NCBI GenBank assembly: GCA_021234535.1
Contig: CM037843.1
Location: 33,357,200-33,421,199 of the forward strand
DNA: 64,000 nucleotides
Direction of reading: 5' to 3'
Origin: Stichopus chloronotus
Taxonomy: Eukaryota > Echinodermata > Holothuroidea > Aspidochirotida > Stichopodidae
Below are positions 51,061-63,947 of this stretch, one piece after another. Numbering within the stretch: position 1 is the stretch's first letter; the number at the start of each line of letters is the position of its first letter. The translations under genes and the position numbers were made by a program. The notes below the pieces were generated by a model. The model saw nothing but the letters and a program-made list of their open reading frames with translations. It ran no database searches and was not told where the DNA came from.

Positions 51061-53833
51061 TATCTGATGCATTTTAGTGGAATTTGTGGCTATTTTCAAC
51101 ATTGTCAATGATTAATACACCCAATACTCCAAAAAGATGTTTTCATGTCACACTATCAATAAAAGCAGAAACAAGACAGTTGATATTTATACCAGAACTC
51201 GCTTCCATTGTCCCTCAGATGTCATCTTGTGGTGGTTTTGTTCATTTCTATAATTCCTTGACATTTTTTGCAGTCCTCATCCTCCTATCTGTTCAAATGA
51301 AACCTTGTGTGTCAAAATCCTTTTGAAAATTCTCCTTTCTCAAAATGCAATACAAGGCCATTTTTTACGATGCCGCTACTGTATGCTCTAGATGGACAGA
51401 CAATTTGCATTGCTAATAGCACACTTTGAGAATTATATCTTTCTTTTTTGAGCAAAAGCACCACTGACTTGCGTGAAGGTCGTCTGACATTTGTTTCTCA
51501 TTCAGTTGACACATTTTTCATTTTTTTTTTTTTCATTTTCGGAAGAGAGCAGAATATTCAATAATTTGTCGTTCTTATTTTAAGGGACCGAACCGTGTTG
51601 AACATTTCTGTCATTAATGTCATTCAGGCCACTGCAGTACATGTTATTGCAAGTTCATCTGACTTGGTATTTACTGCACATGGAAAGTTCCATCATAGAG
51701 GGGGTCATCAAGTTCCTTTTCTGGCGACACTTCAGAGTTGTGGTGATGTTTGTCACTATTCATTCAAAGAAAGAAGAGAAAAGAAAACTCTGATCCCCAG
51801 ACCTTCATGATGTCACTGTTTCTGACTTCTCCATACCAGTCTGTTCTCAAAGTGTATTGTACATCAAGGGTTACCCTGTCTCAGGGCCTGTAATAGGAAT
51901 GTTTACTTAAAAATTTAATAGGTTTCTTTTGGACTTCTCACCTCTTTTGATCGTGCTACTTTTTCTTTGACAGTTTCACTACCTGTAAACATTCTTGCTA
52001 GCTATAAATCACTTAAAGGCAAACTAGTGTGAAGGCAAGTTCATGACACCTTTAGAAGCCCTCATTCATTGATTTGTAACATGTCTACATTTAGTATCTT
52101 TGCCAAGAGAAATGTGTACTGAGCAGGAATATCACATTTCCATACTCTGTAAGTTAAATTTAAGCAATTTAAGTTGGTATGAAATTGTCCCATATTCCAA
52201 GCCCTGCGAAGCTTGTGAAACTGTCAAAGATGGAGTTGACATTTAAATGACGTCATAGAATGGAGAAGCCCACCTGTGTGTCGGTCGGCTGTCTGTACGC
52301 TTGTGAGTTGATGTCCTGTAGTTTTCGCTGTGGTATACAGTAGTACACATTAGTAATTGCAAGGCTGCCAGCGGTTGGCAATATGTTTTCTAAGTTGGAA
52401 TACAGTAGTCTCTAGGAGATTCTCCAGTGTGTCACAACAATAGCTGTTGTTTGCCATTTTTTTCTGCATTATAATTTTCTATCTGGGATTGTCTTGTTAA
52501 ACAAAGAAACATTTTTACACATTGTGTTTATGAAGTAATCGGATATTCCACAATAACGCTATGCACGTGTACAGTAGATGGCTCAGCAGTCAATGCCTGA
52601 CGTTAGGGTCCAGGTTAGCTGTTGTCGATTGTGAAGAATCAGTTTGGACTGGTGGCACAGTAGGGGATGTAAGGGTCTCTGGAATGAATCAAGGTTGATT
52701 TTCAATGCCCTGGGATGATATGCCATTTTGCATCCAAGACACTCAGTTTGGCATCCTCCTTGGCACATCATGACACATGGTGTTTGTCAAAATGAGTGAC
52801 GGGCTGGAGTTAAACACTACAGAGGCTGATCCGTTTGTACCGCCTGCCATCTTTTGCATGTAACTTCCATTTTCTTCAGACAAACTCGATCCAGGATTTT
52901 TGCAGTCGGAAGAATTGTCCAGAGACAGGCCAAAGGAATTTTACCAGACATATTGTGGATGAAACATCCCTTTTGTGCCGTGTCACTACACCATGTATCT
53001 GCTGCCATTTTTTTTCGGAGTACAACTCAATCTTCTTATCGCATTCAAAAAACTTTTGCATTATCTCCGAACTTTCCAGGGCAAATTAATGTTGAATCTC
53101 TAGGTAAACACGTAACATCTAACTAGTGTATGATTGGTTTTTTTTTCAGAGCAACATACGGTTCAATTTGACTGTCGTGCACATGATAAGCATGTGCAGT
53201 CAGCATAGTTTGATAGCTCTCATGTACCCACTCTCCATTCTGTGAAATTCACTGTATTTTCAGTTCACCAGATTATTTCTACAGGTGGGTAGAAATTGCA
53301 TGCTCCTTTCCCAACCCATAACTGATGTGGAAGGTGGCATTCTCGATTTGTATATGAATTATTTTATCTGTAGACATAAAATTTGTTTACCAACTTTTAT
53401 GGTCCTCAGTGAATGTGGGCTTTAATTGGGGCTAGGGTCCCCTGTGTCCCCTGTACATTACGTGTCCTAAATATACACCAGGCTACATGCCATCCAATAT
53501 ACTTGTTAACTACTGTAACCTGTGAATATTCTCTATCAATATTTTTTGTGGTTTGAAGTTTCAATTCCTCATTGCTATTTATGTGTCAAAACAGGATGGT
53601 TCATTGTCAGATCGAAGCCATGGAATGGTTATCCTGTAATGCTAGTTACATCAGCCATAAAGTACTGTACAGATAAAAAGTGAAATTGTCAAAATTTTAC
53701 TCTATTATAAGCAACTGTTTCCATCACCACTCTCCCCTTCCCCCATCCTCTCCACTTCCGTTCTGCCTCTCCATATGGATGTAAAGCTATCAGGGATTTT
53801 GAGAAAACTTTGCAACGTTCCAAAACTTAACAT

Positions 53834-54352
53834 CGCAAGGAGTTATTGAGACCTTTCTTCTGTTGATTGACTAATGTCCACCCTTGAAACAGTTTTAAGC
53901 TTGACAGTTAAAATACTATGAACCAATTGCGAAGATGTAAGAAGGATAATGACAAGTTATTCAGCATAATACCCCAACAAGTCAATGAAGAAAATTGAGT
54001 GCACCATTTACCCCTCTGTTTGTTCTGCAATTATGTCGCAAACTTTGTTTACTGCTAAAATTTACGACAGATTTCAAAATTGCCATCGCAAGAAATTAGA
54101 GACCTTCATTCTCACTTGATCAAGTGGATCAAGTTTGACAGTTGATCAATTAGTCCCCGTGCCATGAAGCAGTTTCAAGTTTGACAATTTCGCTCTCAAA
54201 GCAACTATGAAAATGACAGAACGTATAATGAAAAAGCCATTCATCGTATTAACTGCAAAGCCATTCGTGGTAACACTGCAACATGTCAATGGAGGAAATG
54301 TAGTGTACTATTCACCCCTCTGTTTACTTAACTTGTGTAGCAAAATTCGCTT
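53834..54352 (+). repeat. Degenerate tandem duplication, unit ~255-305 bp
   Basis: Three motif pairs recur in the same order. cgcaaggagttattgagacc (53834) pairs with cgcaagaaattagagacc (54088). gaaacagttttaagcttgaca (about 53886) pairs with gaagcagtttcaagtttgaca (54166). accatttacccctctgttt (54002) pairs with actattcacccctctgttt (54307). Offsets of 254-305 nt show indels between the copies. Confidence 0.55.
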
Positions 54353-57300
54353 CCGCCAAAAATTTCTGCAGGCTGGGGAGGCAGCCGTCATGAATCGTGC
54401 TCTCTCCTTGGAAGACCAAAAAAATGTATAATGGTAAAACCTGGGAAAAAAAAAAATTGATATATTTAATGTGAAATGTAACTTTGTAATATTGCCCAAA
54501 TATTCTCCAAGAGACAGGTGTCTCTTGTTTGGAGAGTGATCCTCTGCAAACATCTATCTGCGATGACCTCAAGAGGTTTTTAAAGTCAACAATTCATACT
54601 TTTATGGTAATTAATTAGTCATTTCAGTTCACTCTGTTGTCAGAATGAAACGGTTTTAAAGAAAATTGAGTGGTGCACATGTTTTCCTTTGATATTATCT
54701 TACACATACATTGGCATTATTTTTTGCTTATTACTATGATTTTTTTTTTATTTGGCCCAGATAACTTCGCTTTAGCTACCAAAGAACCTTTGTATTAGGT
54801 TGTGTACCGTACAGAGAATTGTTAACTGCAAAGTAAGCCTTAGCCAGCTACTAGGAAAACCTGTGTATTAAGGAGGAGTGGAATTCATAGGTAAGGAAGT
54901 GTAAATGTGTGAAGTTCATTGTTTTGACCAATCAACATAAACCAAAGGCAAAGTGAATTTGGGAAAACTTCGATTTAACAGCAGAACGTTATGTGAGATT
55001 TGTTAATACAATCAGTGCTTTACACAGCTGCTGTTGCTTGAATCCAGGTCAAAACTTCAGAAGATAGTGAATGCTCAGAAGCAGTTTATAAATATCGCTG
55101 ACTACTCTGACACACATAAACATTATCAGTAGGGATGGTCAGATGTCTCAGGATGAATGGATTCAAAGTCTTATTTCCTATTTCCTATTTTTTAGCACAT
55201 CTTTATTGACTGATAAGCAACAGGTTGACTCATCACCTTAATCATTAATGTGAAGGAGGTGCAAGCCATGCTCTGACGATTTAGAAAACTGGGTGAAAGG
55301 TTCTTTATTATTTTTTTTTTCTCCAGCTATGTTTATTTTATTTTTTTTCCTTCAGCTTTTTCGTTCATTCAACTTCTTAACTTATGAGCAGCATATGAAC
55401 TCACCACCAAGGTAGTCTTTGATGTGAAGAAGACTGAATCATGGTGTGATGAAGAGTAAAACTGGCTGAAGTTTTCTCTGTTTTGTTTGAATTTTAACCA
55501 AAAAAATAATGAATGCAAAGAGATTCTCGAAGGCACATGTTGGCTCATCATTTGAAGCTGTTTCAGGGAATTACACAGCAGTTTGAATGTTTATTTAGGA
55601 GTTGTTCAATAATTTTTGGAAGTCCTTGACCAGCATGTATAGTCTACTGCTATTATTATTTGGAACTTCTGAGATTCTGAGATGGGTTGCTATGCAACAT
55701 GTTTTTGATATGCTGCTCGCAGTTTTTGTGTGTGGATCATACTGTATAGCCTGTGGTGGAATGACTTTGTCTCCTACGTGTATGCCATGAGTTAACACGT
55801 TGTTGCAATTATTCCAGTGACCAGAACTTCGTTAAACTAACAGGGTTGATGATTCATGGAACAGTATGTGATATGAGATATTCAACAACTGTGTTTGTAC
55901 TTGCAAAAAGAATAAAGGAACGTCAGATAACATAGAGATCGCAAAAGGAAGAAAAAAAAACAAGAAAAAGTCTGCTAAAACTGTGCTCAAAATCCATATT
56001 TGGTTGTTGGAAAGTGTGAATCACAAAACTGGTCATTAAAGGCTTCCATAGATTCTAGAGTAACTGCCACCACTGTAACCTACGGCTACAGTATCCATCA
56101 TGACAAAACTTATGTAAATCAAGACATCTCAACCCAAATGGAGATAAAGATAATAAGTAAGATGAATTAGGAACACTAAGGTAGGTACAAATTTCGACAA
56201 TCAAGCACACATCGCACAGACCGAGGTAGGTTATGCAGCCTAAGCAGGGAATCATAACCAGACACTGTATGATAGGACAACAGAGAATGTTTGCATGTTA
56301 GTGAACGAAAATTTACTGTGCCTAACCTAATGGTAATAACACCCTGAAGCCTGAGAAATATATGCCCAAATGCAAGTAAACATAAAACTGATCATGTACC
56401 TAACACACCAATGTAGCTCTACGTAAACACAGGCGAATTAAACAAGATGACAAGCGACTTGAACCTTGTGATGAATATCAAAACCACTAGTTGTCGCCAG
56501 GTAACCAAGTCACTACGGATCAGCATAAGTGCCTTATTCTACTAAGTATAGTCACACTGCATAACCTTACCATCATATCTAATATTATGTATCCGTTGTT
56601 TGTGAACTCTCATTCTTTTATGTACATACTTCAAAGTACTGTTACAAAACTTCGCTGTTAGCCTTTAGCCTGTTAAAGATCTATGCTTTACCCAACTTCT
56701 AAATTGCTGCTCATACGTGACAGTATTAGTCACCCACCATTGTCGTTGATTAACTTATCAAATGGTTGGAAGGTTAGATCTGGTACTCTTTTTCCGCCAT
56801 GTCATATTTTTGCAAATGCTGACATTTCTTCCGATATTGCGGTATTAGAGACTGTACACAGTATTTGTTGTACCGACAGTTACAGGTTGCTATAGGTCAT
56901 AAATTACAAGACAGTTGTTGACAAAAATGTAAGCAGAAAAGGCAGAGAACATGCTGATGAAATTCAGGATGTGTTGCTGAATATTTGATAAGACTCAGCT
57001 ACCTGTATGTATCTATGATTACTCTAAAGTTGATTATACCTTGCTGTTTGTTTATACACATCAAGCAAATTTATTATGACTTGTTTAATAACACTGTAGA
57101 TTAGGTTTCCTTGTGCCATTTTCAGGTGATGAAACTGCAATACTGTAATTTTGTAAGCCACCCTTTAGGATTGTTTCCTTGCACTTTTTCTTTTGTCAAA
57201 TAAAGACGTGGGTTTCACTCTGAAACAGCTCGGAGTCAGTGGCCAGGTTTTTTGTTTTTATTTTTCTGACTACCCCCAGATTGAAAGTCTACTGAATCCT

Positions 57301-59364
57301 CTTCCCCCTCTAAGTCCCCTCCCTCCTTTAAGTGAGTGTCCCAATTCAAATTTGTGAGGTGAAGATTAATCATTTGCAAGTAGTCGTACTTTTAAGTTAT
57401 CTGTGGATAATTCTCTTGCGTGTTTTAGCTCCTTAAAGAGCTGTGATTGATGAAACTCTATCATAAGGCATGCACTCAGCATTTTGTATCAATATATAAA
57501 TTAATTATTTGGGATTCAGTCTTTACATTCAATCCTTGGGCACTGTATAACTTTAGCAACCTGTTTCTTTAAATACTTTATTGACATTGTAATTTTCAAT
57601 GCATCCACCAAGAGTGCTCTGACAATACCTCATCACCAATAACGAAATAGTACTTTGGCACTCTTTGCAGTTTTGGAGGCAGCATTTTCAAAGTGATATA
57701 TTTTGTTTATATTGTGTCGCACCCGAAACTAATTGGACTTAAAGCAGTGTGCCCCGACAAAAGTTTCCCTTAAGATTTCTCTTGCAAAAAAAAAAAGGAA
57801 AAAAAAGGAGAGAGAGAGAGAAAAAAAAGAAGTTTAGAACCAAAAGAAACTGCCAGGTCCTCTTCAACTGCATTTGATTATTTGGAAGAGAACAAAGAAC
57901 CAACATACGTTGTAAGTCTTTTCACGGAGTTGGCACTTAAATCCAAATTAAGTTAACCCAGAAGATTTATTGCCTTTTTTTTCCTCTGGAAAGACAGTAC
58001 TGTATATTAAAGGTGGGTTAGCTGACATTTGCAACAGAGAACAGCAGCAGAAACCTTAAGAGCAGCAATTCGACAACTGAAAACTTGGGATGAAATCGTA
58101 AAATAAATCAGGATGCTTTGCATGTGTAAGAGAGCTTGAAGGCTTTCTGACAGTCTTCCTTTAACATGAATGCATGATGATATCATGTATTGTATGGATC
58201 GCAGTCAAGTCATTGCTGCCATTGAGTGGTTCTTGTGGTAGAAATGTTATTAAAAACGATAGGTTGAAAATATACACCAAATCTATAATTATCTACTCTA
58301 TGGATAATTTACGACAAGATAGAAGCAACTTTTCTCTTGAAGTTTAATGTTAATCTACAGTATCATAAGTGTGCATGCCTCGCAAAAAGGAATTTGAATG
58401 ATGCCATCCATGGAATAACTTCTCCAAAGCATGGATAAATCTTCAGCTGTTGTTTTTCCATTTTGATATTCAATCATTTCATGAAATCACGATTTGGAGA
58501 CGGTTCCGTGGATGCATCATGCTGCATTTAATTTGAGTCCAACCAGTTGGGCTATTATCGAGATGTTTGTATGGATTTACTAATTCATCAGCAGCAATAG
58601 CCTCTCTGGCTTTTATATTGGAAATCATTTAATTGCGACATCATCGTTGAGTGGTCGTGCCTTCAATCTCTTTTTTTTTCTTTTTTCTTTTAGTAGTGGC
58701 CAGTACAGTGACATCCCCATATTAGTCACTATCCAGACATGCTTTTAATCTTGTGGTTTTGAACTTAAGGATTCTCAAGGTTCTTCTGTTTTTCATTTGC
58801 TTTCTGAATCAGCGACCAGAGATGTACTGAAGATGGCAGTGGACATTGTAGTTTACATGTATGCTTTAAGCTTAAGGTTATCCTGCCTGGATCGTAGAAT
58901 TTCCTCAAAGCAATCAATTCTTTGTAAGCTTGGATGAAATTTGGTGGTGCGGTATTCCTGAAACTATTTAACATGCATACATAAGGAGGATGAATTTGAC
59001 AAATTGAAATCTAGCCTGCGTTCTTCGATCTATTCCTTTCCCTTTTCCTGGAGCATGCTGTCAGCAAAGTTGAGTGTTTTATGTTTTCTTTAGGAAGAGG
59101 TTAAACCAATTTCACTTTTCTCCAGATCTACCTGTTTCTACACAACTTCTTTTTTACCCAGCCTGTCTTTATCATATTTGCCTCAAAAAGTTTGTTGCTG
59201 GAAGTGTTGATTGTATGCTAATTTCTCCATTTGGACTTATCAATTTAGTAACCACATGGAGATCACAACTAACTGAACTCAAATAATTTTCTAGAATGTC
59301 ATTAGTTTAAGTTATTGTAATTACAAAATCAGTGAACCTAGTTGAATCTCATCATTAAATCCTC

Positions 59365-60431
59365 ATGAATTCTACAATTTTTCCTGTGGTGGATCGAGGT
59401 CAAGGATCGCCTGATTGGACTGCTGATCCGGAGCTGTTGACATGGTTGTTTGTTGTAGTATGTGCCATAGTTGCGGTGGTCCTCATCGTTGGGGTGGGAG
59501 GTAACATTCTGTTGCTTATGTCCTTGATCTGGGTTAAGCAGCTTCATACGACATCCAATGCCTTGATAGCTAATTTGTCAATTGCTGATTTGGGCAGCCT
59601 ATTCACTGGCATGCTGACCATCGTGTGGGGGATGTTCGTCGGTCGCCCACTCTCTGACGGACCCATGTGCCCCATAACCCTCCATTTGACCTTCCTTTGT
59701 GTCTTCACATCCCTGAACACCCTGCAGTGCGTAGCATTTGACCGTTATCTTAAGATAACCAGACCTCGGCAGACGTACCGAAAGGTGTTCAGTAGACGAG
59801 GAACCTTTTCGGCAATATGTGGAACCTGGTGCCTCTCTGCACTGACCACTGTCGTGACACTCACCTTTTGCGGGGACACAGAGTTTGTGGTACCGATCCG
59901 AGCCTGCTTTTTGAAAAACAAAGACGCTCGCTCGTGGTGGTGTTTGACTGGGTTGCTCATTTGGGCATGTATGTCTTGCATACTTTTGATTCCCGTGCTC
60001 TTCGCTCTGACGTTTCGGAAAATCCGCACCAGCCGCAGGAGGGTGGAAACCACTATCTGAAAGGGACGTCGGTCGGCAAGCGATGTTTTCGAGAGAGGAG
60101 GTCGCCGTGACACGTATGATGCTGATCGTGTACCTGGCGTTTTTGATATGCTGGTGTCCAATGTTAGTGACACATGTGATCCACTACACTGATTTCGACA
60201 ACCTCTTCCTCCATTATTCCAGTTGCATTCATGGTCCTCGTCAACTCCGCCATCAACCCCATCGTTTATGCAGGGGTGAACAAGAGGCTCCGTAGGTCGT
60301 TCGCAAACCTCGTGAAGGGCAGGTTGTTCGTACCTAGAAACATCGATGCCGTCGTGCTTTCCTTCGATCAAATGCAAATGTCACGCAAAGATGCCAGGTG
60401 TGCTGCGGCGGAGGATCTTCATCCTGGATGA
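59365..60431 (+). pseudogene. Class A (rhodopsin-like) G-protein-coupled receptor, intronless, with two +1 frame shifts
   Basis: Frame 1 (59365-60060) encodes an N-glycosylatable N-terminus (MNST), TM1 with GGN, TM2 with NLSIADL, Cys at the start of TM3, the DRY motif (FDRYLKI), TM4 Trp, an ECL2 Cys and TM5, and then a stop in intracellular loop 3. Frame 2 (from about 60060) gives SERDVGRQAMFSREEVAVTR and TM6 with CWCP. Frame 3 (from about 60210) gives IIPVAFMVLVNSAINPIVYA (the NPxxY motif, TM7), a basic helix 8 (NKRLRRSF) and a tail ending at 60431. Each shift is +1, near 60030-60080 and 60203-60218. An in-frame TAA lies 9 nt before the ATG. Every helix and hallmark motif is intact, so this is a recent pseudogene or a gene with two assembly indels. 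The orphan subfamily (melatonin-receptor-like or GPR84-like) is undetermined. Confidence 0.85.
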
Positions 60432-62447
60432 CAATGATGATGTTTAGTGTGATGTGAGACTGTGGATTCATCGTGATTTGAATCACAATTTGTTTTAACA
60501 GAAATAGAACAAACTTTTGTTTTCATTCTCACTCCAATTTTTAGTTCATACTATTGCACATACGTTATCTATGGCACCATAAACATTACAATTGATTGAT
60601 GTACAAGCATATACCTAAACCACAGTGTCAGAAGCTGTCAGCTGGCAAATTTTGCTGCTTCTTGATACAAAAGAGTATTTACTGTTATTATTCAGTAAAA
60701 TTTTTAAGTTCAATTCACTGGATGAGCAAGTACACTTGTATTTAAAGATTCTTAAAGGGGGGGTGGATATAGTGCTTGTGAGACAGGTTACAGGCCTTTA
60801 ACCAGGTCAGATTCTTAGGGAGGGGGGGAGCTTGCAGAATAGAAATGGGGTGATGGATGCACTGACCTAGGTGATGAAATGTTGATTTTGTGCTTTGTTC
60901 CTGTTGATATCTTTGGGGGTCGCTAGCAAGGGATGGGTGGGGCTTTCTGAAACAAAATGAGACACCTTTGTATGCAATTTGGCACAACATTTTGAACCTC
61001 ATGCATGCATGCACTTTTCTTTGGAATTTCATTTTTCAATTTTCTAAACTTTGATGGGGGCCAATTTTTTTTTCCTTTCCTTTGTGGGTGATTCCTCCTG
61101 GCTGTGCCTGTTCACTTTGCACTTGTTAGTCTTGTATCATGTAAAGTCTCGTACATCATCAAGTAGAGAACTGACTTGATCTCCAGCCAGACTTTAAGAC
61201 CATTAACCTACTCACAATCAGATTTATTTTGTTTTTCACAGATTGGTACATACCCAGCTGAAGGTGCTGTAAATTTGAAATAAGGTCATTACAAAATGAA
61301 TTATCATCGTATAACAAGAACAAAATAGCAAATAAATACATCTACTGTAAGTTTTTCAAGTATGTGAAGGTAATGACCAAAAATTCCTCTCGTAGAGCCA
61401 CGGTTATCTGAATTGAAATAGATTCAATCACTTAATATACAGAATCAGGATTGTGGGAAATATGGCCGAAATTTTTTAGATGAACGACAGCCCTTCATTC
61501 GCTTCAAATGTCTTCTTGACTTCTCTGATAGTTGAATATTAGAGGTTATTCACTAGAATGATTTAACTTGCTCACTACAATGTTTAGACAGGATGAGGGA
61601 AGGTATCTGGGGGTGTAATTGAAGTTAGGTGGAACTAAAAGATTATAAAAATATGAGCAAAGTATGGAGTCACATGAGAATGGTATCTCTCTTCGCAAGT
61701 GATGAATCTCTTTGTGTCTCAGAAACCTGTGATGTACTTAAGTGCACTTTTCGAACTCTTTTTCCTTTTTTCATGAAACTGCTTGTTTTACTCATTGGAC
61801 GAGAAGCTTAATGATGAGTGTAATTATTAATCATAGGACAACATTCGAAACAAACTGCGGCAATTGTTTGGTCTCTGTGCAGAATTAGAAATTGTTAACA
61901 TTATGTAAATATTTCTATAGTTACTTGTCTGCCATATGTTGAGTTTAGATTCCAGTCATGAAAAGTTGCTTCAGTTTTTGGTTCCTCCTCTCTGTATCTC
62001 TTTCTCGCCAAACGGTCTCCTTTCTCTGTGAAATATTAACCACTCTGTCATAAATTTGACGCTGGTACTCATAAGAATAGGGTAGAGGTGGGACTCAATG
62101 CTTGAGCAAATCCTTTGCTAACTACACAAAAGAAGGAGGAAGAAAGAAGCTTTAAGTTCTATTGTTGTTTTGTAGTTGTTAGTTTAAAGTTATGTGTTGT
62201 TTGCTTTCCTTTTATCTCATGTGCTTTTGTTTAGAGCTGAACAATAAATGCCTTGTTCACCAGTGAATGACAAAACCTAAAAAAAAAGAGGTAAATGACA
62301 CACATGCTTGGACTTGACTTATCTTCCAGATTTTTTTCTTTCAATTTTTGAAATTAGTGGGTATCTGGTCAAGTCTAATTTTTGAACCATGTCATGGAAT
62401 ATTGCTCCATGGTTTGGTATGTAGTTATGTCAGATATCATACTGGTA

Positions 62448-62590
62448 CTGTGTCTGAGTGGATAAAGGTGGCGGCTTTTGAAACAATTAAGCTTATCAAC
62501 TGGGAGGTTCAGTGTTCAATACCTGGCAGGGTCTCAGTGAGATGGATTTTTCGACCAAGGGTGAACTAAGGTTTTCCCATCTGAGTTGAC
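62448..62590 (+). mobile_element. tRNA-derived SINE-like sequence
   Basis: tgagtggataaaggtggcgg (62455-62474) resembles a tRNA D-arm / pol III A box, and gttcaatacc (62514-62523) fits the B-box pattern GWTCRANNC at the right spacing of ~55 nt. The acceptor and T stems do not pair well, so it is not a working tRNA. The following ~60 nt (cgaccaagggtgaac... to an A-rich gaaaagaaaaaaa) look like a SINE body and tail. Confidence 0.45.
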
Positions 62591-63947
62591 CTTGTGAAAA
62601 GAAAAAAATACCAACTTTGATCTAAAATTGATAAGTTTGTCGTCATCCAAAAGATTACATTCCTTCAATATTTTCCATCACATTGCTGTTTGCAAACTTT
62701 CCTCCATTGGCTGTTCCATGTACAGAGGTTGTGCATCTCAACCTTAACTGTAGCTATAATAGTCTACTAATATATGCTGAAAAGGGACATCATGAAATGT
62801 GCATTTGTGCCAACAAACCCTGAGTTCTCCCCATTTCTTCAAGTGTGAAGACTTTCTATATTGGCAAACACTGTGATAGAAAACTTGGAGATCCTTCAAA
62901 GTAAGGAAGGAAAGCATTTCTAAAGAGTTGGGATCACAGATACAGTATCCTTTGGGTACTTTCCTCGTCTTCCTCTGTTGTCAAGCCCAAACTTCTAATG
63001 CCCATCCTCCCCGACCTGAACCATGGAGCTATTTCGGATGAAGTAAAAGCAGATAAGCTTCCTGGGATCCAACGTTTGTAGAGTAATATACCGTGCATAC
63101 TCTCAGGGATTAATCTACACTTGATGACAAATAGTTTTACCATGGAGCTAATACTTGAACCACGGCTTAGAAAGTGACGACGATAGTTCTTGTTGTCTGC
63201 TAGGTCTCAAACACGCCTCGGCATGATTTCACCCATTGCTATAATATTGCCAGTCGTCAAAGAAAACAAAATTTGTTCTATCATTGTAGGCCAATGCTCA
63301 CATTTTAAAAGTATTCATTACAATTCAATTTAACTTATTGAATATGGACACGTTTCGTTATTTTAGGAACAATCCGGAATCTTTACAAACTTCATACGCG
63401 AAAGTTAGACTTACGTTAATTGCTGAAAGGAGATGTTATTAGGTGACGGAAGAAATTAGGGTAATAAAGGAATTCGATCCCGTAGAAGTGCATCTACGGT
63501 TGTTTAGACCAGAAGACTAAAACGGTTTCCATTTGTCGGCATCCATGATCACCTCAAAGCATTGTTACCATCAAGTTTTCGATTGAGGATTAAGTTAGTC
63601 TGAAAGAATCAAATTCTCATCAGGGGCGTTAGGTATTAACAAACTTTGGAGATGAACTAAAGGACATTTTAATCAAAAGTCTCTTCCCACAAAAAGGGAT
63701 TGAGTACCTTCAAATATGTATTGTCTAAAAGATTAAATTGAATTAGGTGCTTTTACTCCATCTGTAATAGCTCCATGCCGGAACCCTCAATGTGGCGGAT
63801 GCTCATCCTTGTACCTCCCTGACCTAATCCCTGACCTAATCCCTCAGTGTGCTCCTTGACTGTATGCTAAATTCATACTTTAATCCAGTCAGTGTTAGTC
63901 TGGAACACATAATAGTTTTTCTAGAATTTTTTCGCTTTTTTTTACAG

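Larger units (their letters stand above)
46216..59364. other. Long non-coding stretch downstream of PEX6 exon 7
   Basis: I looked by eye for PEX6 D2 signatures (GPPGTGKT, NMYVGQSEEN, FFDELDS, GATNRPD, RPGRFD) in the plus-strand translations and saw none. Apart from the weak candidate exon at 47.8 kb and the repeats listed separately, only incidental open frames are present. It could be a very long intron or sequence beyond a truncated gene. Confidence 0.45.

Noticed and set aside
54207..54431. 74-codon plus-strand frame
   Set aside because: It lies in the degenerate tandem repeat and the sister unit has no equivalent open frame.
59745..60377. 210-codon open frame on the minus strand
   Set aside because: It is antisense to the receptor's conserved TM3-TM7 coding sequence; its length follows from the codon usage of the real gene.
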